From the NCBI RefSeq assembly GCF_006175995.1, contig NZ_VDMB01000006.1:87686-151685 (forward strand): DNA of 64,000 nucleotides, read 5' to 3'. Origin of the DNA: Desulfobotulus mexicanus (lineage in GTDB: Bacteria > Desulfobacterota > Desulfobacteria > Desulfobacterales > ASO4-4). How positions within the stretch are numbered: the first letter of the stretch is position 1; each line of letters begins with the position of its first letter. This document shows, in pieces, positions 1-9,600 of the stretch. The translations under genes were made by a program, and so were the position numbers. A model generated the notes under the pieces. That model was not told where the DNA came from, did no database searches, and worked only from the letters and a program-made list of their open reading frames with translations.

Positions 1-3000
1 CCGCTGGAGCCTCCCAGAAATCTGAACTCCAGACCATCAAGCCCGGTAATTACCGCAGGGGTGCTGGTGATGCCGATACCGATGTCAATACCTGCAGCAG
101 ACACCCATTCACCATCAACAAGTACCATGTCATCTCCATCAACCTTACCATCACCATCAATATCAAAGACAGGATTATCCGTCCTGCCGCAGGTCAGGGC
201 ATCCAGCTCCATCAACCAGCTTGAACCACCGGGTTCGCAGGGATCATCAGATGGAATAAGAGTTGAAAAAATTACACGACCATGGCGGAGAAGGGGAGCT
301 GATACCACACGTTCTCCACGCCCTCCAACATTTGTATCTGGAGATTCCAGATCAAGATAACAACCATAATAACTACCTTCTCCTGCAACATGATTGCTTA
401 CAACCCGCAATGGATCAGAAGAATCCTCTTCATTTTTTTTTGTTTTAAGAAGACCTTCATGACTGATCTCCTGCTTAAGAAGCTTGATATCATCACGCTT
501 ATTAGAAACTGGTACAGGCTCCCCTTTATCTATGATAGAATAAAAAGATTGTACTGGCGGAGAGCTGACTACAGAATTATCCCCAACTTCAAAATACTTT
601 CCTGTGCCAAAAAGTATCTGCAAATGTCCTTCTTCATGACTTTTTCTAATTTCAACGGGTGCTGTAATGGGCTGAGCATTACCGCTATCATCCTTTGCCC
701 TAAACAAAGGAAGCCGGCTATTAGGTTGTCCATAGGCTATTTTCCACTGGTTTCCACCTGTAGCTGTAAGATCAAACTTCCATAAATTTCCCTGAAGGTC
801 TCCAGCATAGGCATATTTCATTATGCGGTCATCCCCAGCCAGCAGGGTCACGGGAGAAAGGCCATTGGCGCTGCTGTTGTCACCAGGGAGTTCCAGCTTT
901 CCAATAATATCATTATTACGTTCCATCAATTTTCCTGTTTCAAGATCAACGATGAGAAGAGATGCCTTATTGTTTTTAGAATGGTAACCATTACCAAGAA
1001 TTACGGCCCACTTACCATTTTTCATCTTTCCGATTACAGGCTGCCCCATGACATATCCCAGATCATCGTGCTGAAATTCCCAGAGGACTTTGCTTTCATC
1101 AAAATCATCAGGATCTGTGATATCCAGAGCAAAAATACCTTTACCACCGGCACCCAGGGTACCAACGAGGATGGTTTTCCAATCATCATCAATGTAGGCA
1201 TCACCCACAACAGGAGGCCCATCCACATAATACTGATGCTGATATTCTGGTTGTGTAAGTTTCGCCAGATCACCAAAAACAAGATTGGGAACATAGGCAA
1301 AAAGTTCCTCACCTGTCATGGCATCAAAGGCATGGAGCATACCATCGTTGGCTCCCACATACAAAACCTGTTTCCGGTTCCTGTTGTCATTCCTAAAGGC
1401 CGTATAACCAGTCATTTTATCGTAACCAAAATTCAAACTACCCACCACAAGGGGATCGGAATTCACAATATCCCCCAGCACCCAGGGCTGGTTGTAACCA
1501 TCAATGCGATTCCTTAAAGCTCCATCATTGCGCTCTTCCTTGCTGTGATCTCCCCGAAGCCAGTTCAGAACATCCTCGCTGCCCAAGGCAGTCTGCTGAG
1601 TTGAGGAAATATTATTATTCCAGAGAAACTCCACACCACTACCAGTGGTTTCATTCCAAGTAAAAATGTTCCGCTCGTTATGAACAGGGATTTTGCCAGT
1701 ATCAGAGGTACTCCATGCAGGCTTGTTCTCATTGTTTTCCTGCTCAAGGGAACCATCCCGCTTCACACGGTAGGCAATGATATCCCCGTTCCAGTAATTT
1801 GAATCAAAACGGGCCTGATACACATAGGTATTGCCTATGGTCCGGGTGGAGTTGGTGGCGATGGATGCGGCGGTGCCCATGCCACGATTTACTATATCAT
1901 CAAGAATACCACTGAGCTCCTCAGAAAAAACCTGTGGATTGGTGGTACTGAAAAAACCACCACGACTATTGACCGCAGCATGGAGCAAATCATCAATTTT
2001 TGCCTGATTAACATCTGTAACTTCAGGATCAGGATCAGGATCAGGGTTAGAATCAGGATCAGGATCAGGCCAAGCTATTGCTTCATCTGCACGGGCTTTT
2101 GCCCATACATCATCGGGATTCATACTACCTGTAACACCCAGCCCCACACCAAAGGTAACCATGTGCTGCCATGTGGCAGGATTATCAATTTCTCTACCTT
2201 GACTAGGGGGCACATTGTTATCTAAGGTTTTATGTAAATCATTTTTCCAATAATACATGGCAACATCGGCAAGGGTATTGCTATAATTATCACTGAAAGG
2301 AGGCCCCATGTCAGAATCCACATTGCCTAAAGACGGTGCCCACCCATTCCAGTAACCATCCGTCATGAGAATTGTATAACTGGTGCGACAGGAAATCTGA
2401 TCCTGGCCATCATCTTTACCGGGGGTGCCACCCCAGGGGCCTTTATTGCATGTCTCGGAAAAATAAGTACCCGCATCCATCAATGCCCGACGCAAAGGTG
2501 TGCCTGCTGCCGGAATATTATCCCCGTATAAATGCTCAAAAAATTTTTCCCTGTCAGAACCAGAAAAAGGTCTTATGCCTCTCTTGATGGTACCAATAGA
2601 AAAATCATCTACAGTAGTTACTGCTTTATCTGGGCCCTTGAGGTGAGGATTGTTTCCGCTATAACCATGATTAATAGCCCCATAGCCAACCCGCATTCTC
2701 TCACCTTGCTGAGCAAAACCAGCACCAATGGCTGCGCGGGAAGCAAGTATCCTTGATCGGTAATAGGAGTACCAGTTGGCAAAGTTCTGGATTTCCTCGG
2801 CATAGCTACATTTTGCATTGGCTCTGTCTGCACAGTCCGTTCGCTTTTCACGGCCATGCCCCGTATATGTTGTCTGGGTATCCCTGATCTCCACCTTATG
2901 ATAATGATCAAAATTCCAGGCATCCCATGCAACGCCCTCCCCAAGTTCTTCTTGGGTTTTAGGCCAAAAATATACGGCAGGCCAGAATGTTTCTCTATGG

Positions 3001-3596
3001 ACCCATATATGCCAAAAGAATCCTATATTTGTTTGCTCACCCAAGTAGCAAGTTGCTGAATCATGACATTTTATCCAGCCATGGCTTACATCTTCCGTTG
3101 TTTCTTGTGTTAAATTTCTGGTGCCTCTATTTTTGTGAAAAGGGTTGTTCCATGCGGCATCCACAGGCGCATCAGCAAAACTATCACCTTCGGAATCAAC
3201 ACCATACCAGGGTTTATAAGTTATGGAAGGATTATAATACACAGTGTTATTGGCTGGAGACCTGTAAAAGGAATTGTAAGGGTTATCGCTAAATGTTGGC
3301 ACATACCCATCATAATAACTACCACCATACACACCACTATCTCTGGGATAGGCATATCTTGCCCTAAACCTTTGCCATGGGTTTTCAGGTTCATCTGGCA
3401 TAATTTCAAAATGCATGGAACCGGAATCATCAATAATAAATAAAATATTGGGGTCTACACTGGCACTGATAAACAAAGGTACCTGGGCAACCTCTGCCTC
3501 CGACTCCTGAGCAGCAGCACTACCCGCCGAAAGCATAAAAAACGCCATCGGCAGACATACACAAAATATCTTAATTTTTTTCTTTAAATTGTCCAT
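1..3596 (-). CDS. pilY1: PilY1-type pilus tip adhesin / assembly protein (C-terminus off the left edge)
   Basis: Reading from 3596 the frame stays open to position 1, so about 1198 codons are visible and probably only a few dozen C-terminal residues are missing. A signal peptide (cleavage near residue 30) is followed by a von Willebrand A-like domain with a MIDAS motif DDSGS at about 56-60. The C-terminal half has the PilC/PilY1 beta-propeller signatures LYVGANDGMLHAFDA and YAGDLQGNLWKFD. PilY1 proteins sit at the pilus tip with minor pilins and regulate extension, retraction and adhesion. An Asp-Pro rich linker (PDPDPDSNPDPDPDPE) lies at about 507-523. The calcium loop that usually precedes the YAGDLxGNLWKFD motif is degenerate here, unlike the second PilY1 of the window. 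A GGAGG site lies just before the start. It is the last gene of the downstream minor-pilin operon. Confidence 0.9.
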   Translation of the reverse strand, partial: MDNLKKKIKIFCVCLPMAFFMLSAGSAAAQESEAEVAQVPLFISASVDPNILFIIDDSGSMHFEIMPDEPENPWQRFRARYAYPRDSGVYGGSYYDGYVPTFSDNPYNSFYRSPANNTVYYNPSITYKPWYGVDSEGDSFADAPVDAAWNNPFHKNRGTRNLTQETTEDVSHGWIKCHDSATCYLGEQTNIGFFWHIWVHRETFWPAVYFWPKTQEELGEGVAWDAWNFDHYHKVEIRDTQTTYTGHGREKRTDCADRANAKCSYAEEIQNFANWYSYYRSRILASRAAIGAGFAQQGERMRVGYGAINHGYSGNNPHLKGPDKAVTTVDDFSIGTIKRGIRPFSGSDREKFFEHLYGDNIPAAGTPLRRALMDAGTYFSETCNKGPWGGTPGKDDGQDQISCRTSYTILMTDGYWNGWAPSLGNVDSDMGPPFSDNYSNTLADVAMYYWKNDLHKTLDNNVPPSQGREIDNPATWQHMVTFGVGLGVTGSMNPDDVWAKARADEAIAWPDPDPDSNPDPDPDPEVTDVNQAKIDDLLHAAVNSRGGFFSTTNPQVFSEELSGILDDIVNRGMGTAASIATNSTRTIGNTYVYQARFDSNYWNGDIIAYRVKRDGSLEQENNENKPAWSTSDTGKIPVHNERNIFTWNETTGSGVEFLWNNNISSTQQTALGSEDVLNWLRGDHSKEERNDGALRNRIDGYNQPWVLGDIVNSDPLVVGSLNFGYDKMTGYTAFRNDNRNRKQVLYVGANDGMLHAFDAMTGEELFAYVPNLVFGDLAKLTQPEYQHQYYVDGPPVVGDAYIDDDWKTILVGTLGAGGKGIFALDITDPDDFDESKVLWEFQHDDLGYVMGQPVIGKMKNGKWAVILGNGYHSKNNKASLLIVDLETGKLMERNNDIIGKLELPGDNSSANGLSPVTLLAGDDRIMKYAYAGDLQGNLWKFDLTATGGNQWKIAYGQPNSRLPLFRAKDDSGNAQPITAPVEIRKSHEEGHLQILFGTGKYFEVGDNSVVSSPPVQSFYSIIDKGEPVPVSNKRDDIKLLKQEISHEGLLKTKKNEEDSSDPLRVVSNHVAGEGSYYGCYLDLESPDTNVGGRGERVVSAPLLRHGRVIFSTLIPSDDPCEPGGSSWLMELDALTCGRTDNPVFDIDGDGKVDGDDMVLVDGEWVSAAGIDIGIGITSTPAVITGLDGLEFRFLGGSS

Positions 3597-3616
3597 ACCC
3601 TCCTCCCCATATTATA

Positions 3617-3919
3617 CTACTGCGGTTCCACAAACCAGATCAGTTTTGTTATTTGCTCATCATGAATACTGCTGTTTTTCTCCAGTTCAAAAAGCACAAT
3701 GGTCCCTTCTTGCAAATCCCATACAGTCAGGGTTTCATAAGGCTGCCTGTACCCCTTATAAATACGAATATTATTTGCAAGCCGGTATTTTTTACCATCA
3801 ATAGTTGCCGTATATGCATGGGGATCAATACTATTCAGATTACCATGATTAAGCTCAGCCCATGCAAATGTTGCAAAAAGAAAAATAACAAAAAAACATA
3901 TCATTATTTTTATACGCAT
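3617..3919 (-). CDS. small secreted protein in PilY2 position
   Basis: A 100-residue protein with a clear N-terminal signal peptide (hydrophobic stretch ICFFVIFLFATFAWA) and a short, cysteine-free mature part rich in beta-strand-like sequence. It lies between pilX and pilY1 and ends 20 bp before the pilY1 start, so it should be co-transcribed. In Pseudomonas the small pilY2 gene occupies a comparable place in the minor pilin operon. The assignment rests on position, size and export signal only; I do not recognise a family motif. A GGAG site lies upstream of the chosen start. Confidence 0.6.
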   Translation of the reverse strand: MRIKIMICFFVIFLFATFAWAELNHGNLNSIDPHAYTATIDGKKYRLANNIRIYKGYRQPYETLTVWDLQEGTIVLFELEKNSSIHDEQITKLIWFVEPQ

Positions 3920-3956
3920 AGATCATTACTCCTTTTTCATAATCTTTGGGGAAAAA

Positions 3957-4457
3957 TCAAAACTGAAAGGTTGTCTGCAGCATCACCACAGCCCGCCCGC
4001 TCTCAGCCCGGCTGGTAATGCGGTACATGGCCGCATCAAAGATTTCCGGAGCAAAGGCCATGGAATCACTGCTTGTGCTTCCAGTACTGATTTCAGTTAT
4101 AAACTCAATGACATACCTTGCTCCGCTGTCTGCTTCAGCCGAATCTTCGTCACCCACCCACCACGCCGCAGGCGGAGCGAGGGTAGCATGACCTGCGATA
4201 TAAACACCTTCGGTACCAAAATCTGGCAGGAGACCGCTTAAAAAAATATCCTCCGCCTCCCTTAGGCCCGCCTCGGCCATCTGAAAGGCAATATCCCTTT
4301 GTTCCATATTACCTGCCATACGCTCCTGCAGAGTGGAAGACTGCATGGCTGATATGCCAATGAGGGTGAGAACAACCAGAAGAACCAGGGCTGTAATGAG
4401 AATCATGCCTTCTTCATTTTCTGTGACAGACTGAATCTGTTTTTTCATAGGATTCAT
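3957..4457 (-). CDS. pilX: minor pilin PilX
   Basis: A 166-residue prepilin-like protein. The type III signal ends in EEG followed by MILITALVLLVVL, the typical PilX N-terminus. It lacks the glutamate at mature position 5 found in most pilins, which is usual for PilX. The sequence after the membrane helix (SSTLQERMAGNMEQRDIAFQ) matches the conserved PilX core. PilX belongs to the PilV-W-X-Y1 priming complex that starts pilus assembly in the inner membrane. It follows pilW by 6 bp. An alternative ATG three codons downstream (4448) has a better spaced AAGG site. Confidence 0.88.
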   Translation of the reverse strand: MNPMKKQIQSVTENEEGMILITALVLLVVLTLIGISAMQSSTLQERMAGNMEQRDIAFQMAEAGLREAEDIFLSGLLPDFGTEGVYIAGHATLAPPAAWWVGDEDSAEADSGARYVIEFITEISTGSTSSDSMAFAPEIFDAAMYRITSRAESGRAVVMLQTTFQF

Positions 4458-4463
4458 CCTTGG

Positions 4464-5639
4464 CTATCGGATACGGTTACGCAGACCAACGGTTCCGGAA
4501 AAAACCATACGCATACGCCTGTCCCCCGGAGCAGTAAAATCCGTAGTACCATCTCCGGAAACATCGTACTCAGCGGTATCAACAGGCGCTGTAGGGTCAC
4601 GGCTTTCCGGGGTGCGGAGAAGAAGGCCGATGCGGACACTGAGTACATTCTCCCAATTATTTACCGTTGAACTAATTTCTATTTCATCGGCATCCGCATA
4701 TCGATTAACCATGCCATCACCCGTTGTATCCTCACCGTATCTCACCTGAAAGTTTTCAACTCCAGAAATAATTGCCTGAGCCTGAGTACTTCCTGGTCTG
4801 GATTGCGTAAAAAGGGTGGGTTCGCTAGTTACAGGGTCTTCACCTACATAATAAATAGCTGTGTGATATAAAAAAACCTCTGCGGGAAGACCATTATCAA
4901 CGATATTTCTAAGGGCTGAAAATTTATCTTTGTCATTTCTAGGTTGATTCCCTCCACTATTATAAACAATTGTACCAGCATTATCATTGTGGCGGTGAAT
5001 TTTTAAAACCGCCGCTGCACTGCAATCACTTATGAAAATAATTGAATCATTTTCCAACTGAAAACCTAAATTGTCTGAGGTTAAATGAAATGTTGGAGAA
5101 CCTTTACTGCTGTCATCCGGATCAGGATCACTAGCACTGTTACCACTGGAATGTGGCTTAATTTCCATACTTGGCAAATCTGAACGCACGCCTCTGATGA
5201 CTAAAATGTCACTACCATGCAAAGGCTCCGGATTTAACCCCATACCGTTCAATCCAGAAGTTGTTGGATCTATATCGCTGTTAGCATTATCCTTCCATTT
5301 ATTATTATCGGCTTCTAATCCATAAATCGCACTACCTGTAAAGTTTACAGTAAAATTATCTGGATTCTGCAAAACATTTACTACAGAGTTTACATCCTGC
5401 AGACAGCCAAGATAACCTGCTCCCCGTATTTCTGTACGCAGAAAGTTCATGGCCATGCGACCGTCTTCCTGCAGTCTTGCCAGCTCTTCATTCAGGGAGT
5501 AGGATCGGGTGGTACCCACAAAAACCTGATAGATGCCCGTACCAAGAACAAGGGAAAGGGCAAGCACGATAAGAAGCTCCACAAGGGTAATGCCCTCATT
5601 GGACCCATACATTCTCTCTACACGCCTTAAATATTTCAT
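4464..5639 (-). CDS. pilW: minor pilin PilW
   Basis: A 391-residue protein with the prepilin cleavage motif G/ITLVELLIVL near residue 17, glutamate at mature position 5, and the PilW-typical stretch LQEDGRMAMNFLRTEIRGAGYLGC after the transmembrane helix. The remainder is a large globular domain, longer than in canonical PilW, with Ser/Asp-rich loops. It would act with PilV, PilX and PilY1 at the pilus tip. It stands second in the operon behind pilV, with an AGGA site upstream of the start. Confidence 0.9.
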   Translation of the reverse strand: MKYLRRVERMYGSNEGITLVELLIVLALSLVLGTGIYQVFVGTTRSYSLNEELARLQEDGRMAMNFLRTEIRGAGYLGCLQDVNSVVNVLQNPDNFTVNFTGSAIYGLEADNNKWKDNANSDIDPTTSGLNGMGLNPEPLHGSDILVIRGVRSDLPSMEIKPHSSGNSASDPDPDDSSKGSPTFHLTSDNLGFQLENDSIIFISDCSAAAVLKIHRHNDNAGTIVYNSGGNQPRNDKDKFSALRNIVDNGLPAEVFLYHTAIYYVGEDPVTSEPTLFTQSRPGSTQAQAIISGVENFQVRYGEDTTGDGMVNRYADADEIEISSTVNNWENVLSVRIGLLLRTPESRDPTAPVDTAEYDVSGDGTTDFTAPGDRRMRMVFSGTVGLRNRIR

Positions 5640-5719
5640 TTTTTTATTCCTATATTTTAGAGCAATCTTTCTTCAGCCTAGGAACAAATGCCACAAAAAA
5701 TAGGCTGGCAAAATCCACA

Positions 5720-6226
5720 TTATGGTCGTGTAGAGATACTTATCTGCCTACTGATACTCCCATCAACGACTGTCCAATACTCATCATCCGACTCTCCATC
5801 CTCACCCCTCACAGACTCCCGCCACTGCACCACAACGGTGACAACACCCGTTGCGGCATCCACTGCAACGGAACCGTCTCCACCGGGCAGGCTCAGGGCC
5901 AGACCCCGCCGCCATTCCGTCAAATCAGTTCCTGCCATCCCACCAACCGCAGGAGTCGCCCCAATGGCAATCACATAGTCTCCAAGATTGTTTCTGTTCG
6001 CCCGGATCCTGTCTAAAATATCCTCTGCCTGCTGCACTGCTCTGGAGCGCAAAAGGGCGTTATGGTTATCCTTTAAGGCCATATTCTGCAAAACAGCAAG
6101 ACCCAGAAGACCAATGGACAAAATCACAAGAACCAGCAGAACCTCCATCAGGGTAAAACCCGATGAAGATTGAGGAGCAGGCTCCTCCATCTGTCTTGTT
6201 TTCTTTTGGTATATTTCCAAAGCCAT
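5720..6226 (-). CDS. pilV: minor pilin PilV
   Basis: A 168-residue prepilin with cleavage motif SSSG/FTLMEVLLVLVILSIG and conserved glutamate 5. The following LGLAVLQNMALKDNHNALLRSRAVQQAEDILDRIRANR is characteristic of PilV. It is the first gene of the downstream minor-pilin operon (pilV-pilW-pilX-small protein-pilY1) and has a GAGGGAG site 6-10 nt before the ATG. The start codon lies about 400 bp from the end of the preceding operon, so its own promoter is expected in that gap. Confidence 0.9.
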   Translation of the reverse strand: MALEIYQKKTRQMEEPAPQSSSGFTLMEVLLVLVILSIGLLGLAVLQNMALKDNHNALLRSRAVQQAEDILDRIRANRNNLGDYVIAIGATPAVGGMAGTDLTEWRRGLALSLPGGDGSVAVDAATGVVTVVVQWRESVRGEDGESDDEYWTVVDGSISRQISISTRP

Positions 6227-6628
6227 GAAAGCTCCCTCTTATTTCCAAATAATTAAATCAAGCCAATATGCCTGCCAAAATCCGCCGCATCTTTCTTGAT
6301 TTTTATACTACAATACACAAAACACCGTTTACAAGAACCAAAAACAAAAGCTGCTGAAAAGCCCTGAAAAAAGAGTAGCAAGGATTACACCACCGCATAA
6401 GAAAAATGAAAATCCGCCCATGGCAAGGCTTTCATCCTTCCCTCTTTTCATAGCCTTTCTAAAAAAAACAAAAACCCCGACATTAATTGTCTTTTTCGGA
6501 CAAATAACGTCAGGGTTGAGTTTGCCATTGGCACAACAGCCCCCATTCAAACAAGTTATGGGCAAGGATCAGCCCAAAGGGAGGTGGGGACAAAGCTTAT
6601 TACTATTTCAGGTAATCACCTGAACCGG
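6227..6628. other. intergenic region between the two pilin operons
   Basis: No gene is seen. The part next to the upstream operon holds its terminator (see 6461-6517). Close to pilV, on the minus strand at 6277-6262, TGGCAG and TTGGC are spaced roughly like a sigma-54 -24/-12 element, but the -12 box is one base out of register. It is recorded only as a possible promoter of the pilV operon. Confidence 0.35.
6461..6517 (-). terminator. rho-independent terminator after second pilY1
   Basis: On the minus strand an imperfect long stem (arms 6504-6517 and 6473-6486, with an inner GACAA/TTGTC stem) is followed by a U-rich tract from the complement of 6461-6475. It lies about 110 bp beyond the pilY1 stop at 6629 and separates the two pilin transcription units. 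Confidence 0.75.
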
Positions 6629-9600
6629 CTACCGAAGCCGCCAGTAGAAAAGCCCGTCTCCTTCTTTAATAACTGTTTTGGCTTCGGGTAATTCATTATC
6701 GGATGTGGGATAAACAATCACATCCACATCTTCACCGGATACCACTGCCGGAGTAAACATCATCCCCTCCACACGGGTTCTGGATACAACATAAGCCTCA
6801 TCTCCTGCCACCAGCCCGTCATTATGCTCCCACTCACCTTCTTTGTTTTTTCTTGCCCCTTCAAGTTTTCCATCTCCATCCACATCAAAAACAACCTTTA
6901 CGGCACGACCACTGCAACTTTGAAGAGCATTGAGCCATGAATATCCTCCGGAGTCACAGGAAGAAACACTGCCTTCCGGCACAAAGGAGCTGGCAAACAC
7001 ATGGGAGCCATGAATCACAGCATCCTGCACCATACGCTCTCCCATGTCGGGCAAATCAAAAAACCAGCCCACGGGACTGTTTTCTTTCAACTCCAGAGGC
7101 ACAATTAATTTATCATTACTATCCTTTTTAAAAGCATAGCTTTGCTTATGATCCGTATGGGATTCCGCAAAAACATTATTTCCAGGCCCAGTCGCACCAT
7201 GAATTTCCCCATCCCGATGGGAGTGGGAGCTGACACGAACCCGCTGCTCCACCAAATGGAAGGTGCTTCCATCCAGCCCAAACAATATAACCCCGTCCTC
7301 ATTTTTTACATCCGATCTCTTCAATTCACCCAACCAGCCACTTGCTCTATTTGAGGCACTTCCTCGATTCAAGCCATGATCCCAGACTCCATAAAGGGTC
7401 TGCTGGTCAAAATCCGAAATATCCGACTCATGCAGATACTTCCCCGTTCCCCAGACCACCATATATCCGACACCTGAACAGTGGCGTGCTATGCCCGGTT
7501 TTGTTGTTACAGGCTGCGCATGGGTGAGATTGCTTCCATCCCCACTCCAGGAACCTCCCCTGCCGGTAAAAAGGGGTTTTGATTCTGTCCCGCTTTTAAA
7601 ATATACGTCCCAAAGATCTTTTCTGCCTGAAGATATATCAAACTTCCACAAATTTCCCTTTAAGTCTCCGGCATAAACCCAGTCCGCAGTTCCATTGTTA
7701 TCCATATCCACAACAGCAGGTGTGGAAAGACCATTGCCACCGCTGGCACCGGTTTTTATTTTTCGAATTTTTTCACCGGTGAGGGCATTGACAATGATCA
7801 ACACGGCCTCGCCTGATGTGGCATTATACCCATTACCAAAAATGGCAATCCAGGGATGATCTGTAAGATTGGACTTCACAATGGCGGCGGAACTGAAGGA
7901 ATAGCCCATGTCATTATCGGGCCTGTCCTCCTTTGCCGGAAACTCCCAGGGAGAGAGCTTATCCACAAGGTCATTCTCTGTACTGCCCCTTTTTACTTCC
8001 CAACTCCCCTTTGAATCACGAAGTGTCAGGCCATAATAGCCCTTGCCCCCCTTACGAAGTCCTCCCACAAGAACATCCTTCAAACCTCCATCATCCACAA
8101 GGGTTCGTATGCTGATGGGGCCATCCACAAAATATCTGTGATTATCCATATAATCGGGCCGCATCAGCTCCCATAAATTTGAATGCACAAAGGAAGGAAT
8201 ATAGCCAAATACCTCATCCCCGGTACTGGCATCAAAGGCATGGAGCATGCCGCCATTGGAGCCGGCATAGACAAGCCCCCTGTGATAAACCGGCGCAGAA
8301 TGCACAAAATCACCCGTCATGTAATGTTCTTCCTGTGCACCTTCATGCCCTGCTTTCCGTTGACGGAAACCTGCCTTATCTTCTCCCCGCACATAGGAAA
8401 CAATATCTGCCGCCGTTGGCGCAGGAGACAAATGCATATCCGATACAAGGTCATTTTTTAGGTCATCGGGCAAAGTTCGTGGCCAAAATGAAAAAGAAGC
8501 ACTGCCTGAACGGGTAATCAGGCTTCTCCTGTCTGTTCCCATCTTATTAAGCTGTGCCGCAGCACTCCATTTTTTATCCCCTATCTGGACCCTAGCATTA
8601 ACCATCCGGAGACTTCTTGCACTCAGATCTCCCAGCCAGTTTTTAGGATAGTATTCTGTCTGATAGATATTCGTCCCTTCCCTGAGTCGATAACCGTTCA
8701 CAGCAAGGGATGCACCGGTGGCCTGTGTGCGCTTAATGATGTCTTCAATAATTTCCCGCAGGGCAAAAATCATGGTGGCAGGCGTTGCAGCATTCAGATA
8801 CAACCCCTTTCCCTGAACTGTGGCATGGAAGAGATCGTCCATCTTTTCTTTATCACCCCAGGAAGCTTCAGAACCAGACGGCCAGTTGGGGGGCGTATCG
8901 GATTCCCAGTGACGGTAGCTGTCCGGATCAATATTCCCTGCATTGCCGAAAGCCATGGCGTAGGTCACCATGTGCTGCTTTCTGTTGTCATCATACATAT
9001 TGACAGGAACAAGATCCGAAAGGTCTGGCCCGAGATCCGTTTCATAGAAATACTTTGCTATTTCACCAAGATTTTTACCATAGACAGGGGAATCCGTAGC
9101 GGTCCAGAGTCCGTCCGTTGTCATAATCACAAAAGCCTGCTGACACCCCCCTCCCTTTTCTTCACTTTCATAGGCTCTGGGACAGTTGGGAGTACTGAGA
9201 TCCCTGTCTGAAGGATTTTTATCCGCATGATAATAAAGCCCGATGGTCTCCAGACCTGAACGAAGGGGCTTGTTCAGGCTCATTTCCACCTTAATCTTAT
9301 ACAGCAGGTTTAGCAGGGTTTCCGTATTATCCTCTTTACTGGAATCCACATCTCTACGCACAAGCCTGATGGCATCAGCACTGGTGGGCCTGGTAGCTAA
9401 CCAAGACCCTCTTTTAACTTCCACAACCACTTCCTTATCATCATGGACATTGTCCACAGTGATGGTGGTGAGAAGGTTCCAGCGATTGGGAGGCCCGATG
9501 TTATCACCATCTCTACGAGATATTTTGCGGGAGCCGTTCTGGTTTACGACTCTTTTACTTCCCCAGCTTATCGTACCCTCTTTCTGAGACCGGACACCAA

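Noticed and set aside
61..785. Overlapping plus-strand frames opposite the first pilY1
   Set aside because: Antisense shadows of a clear coding frame; composition is not protein-like.
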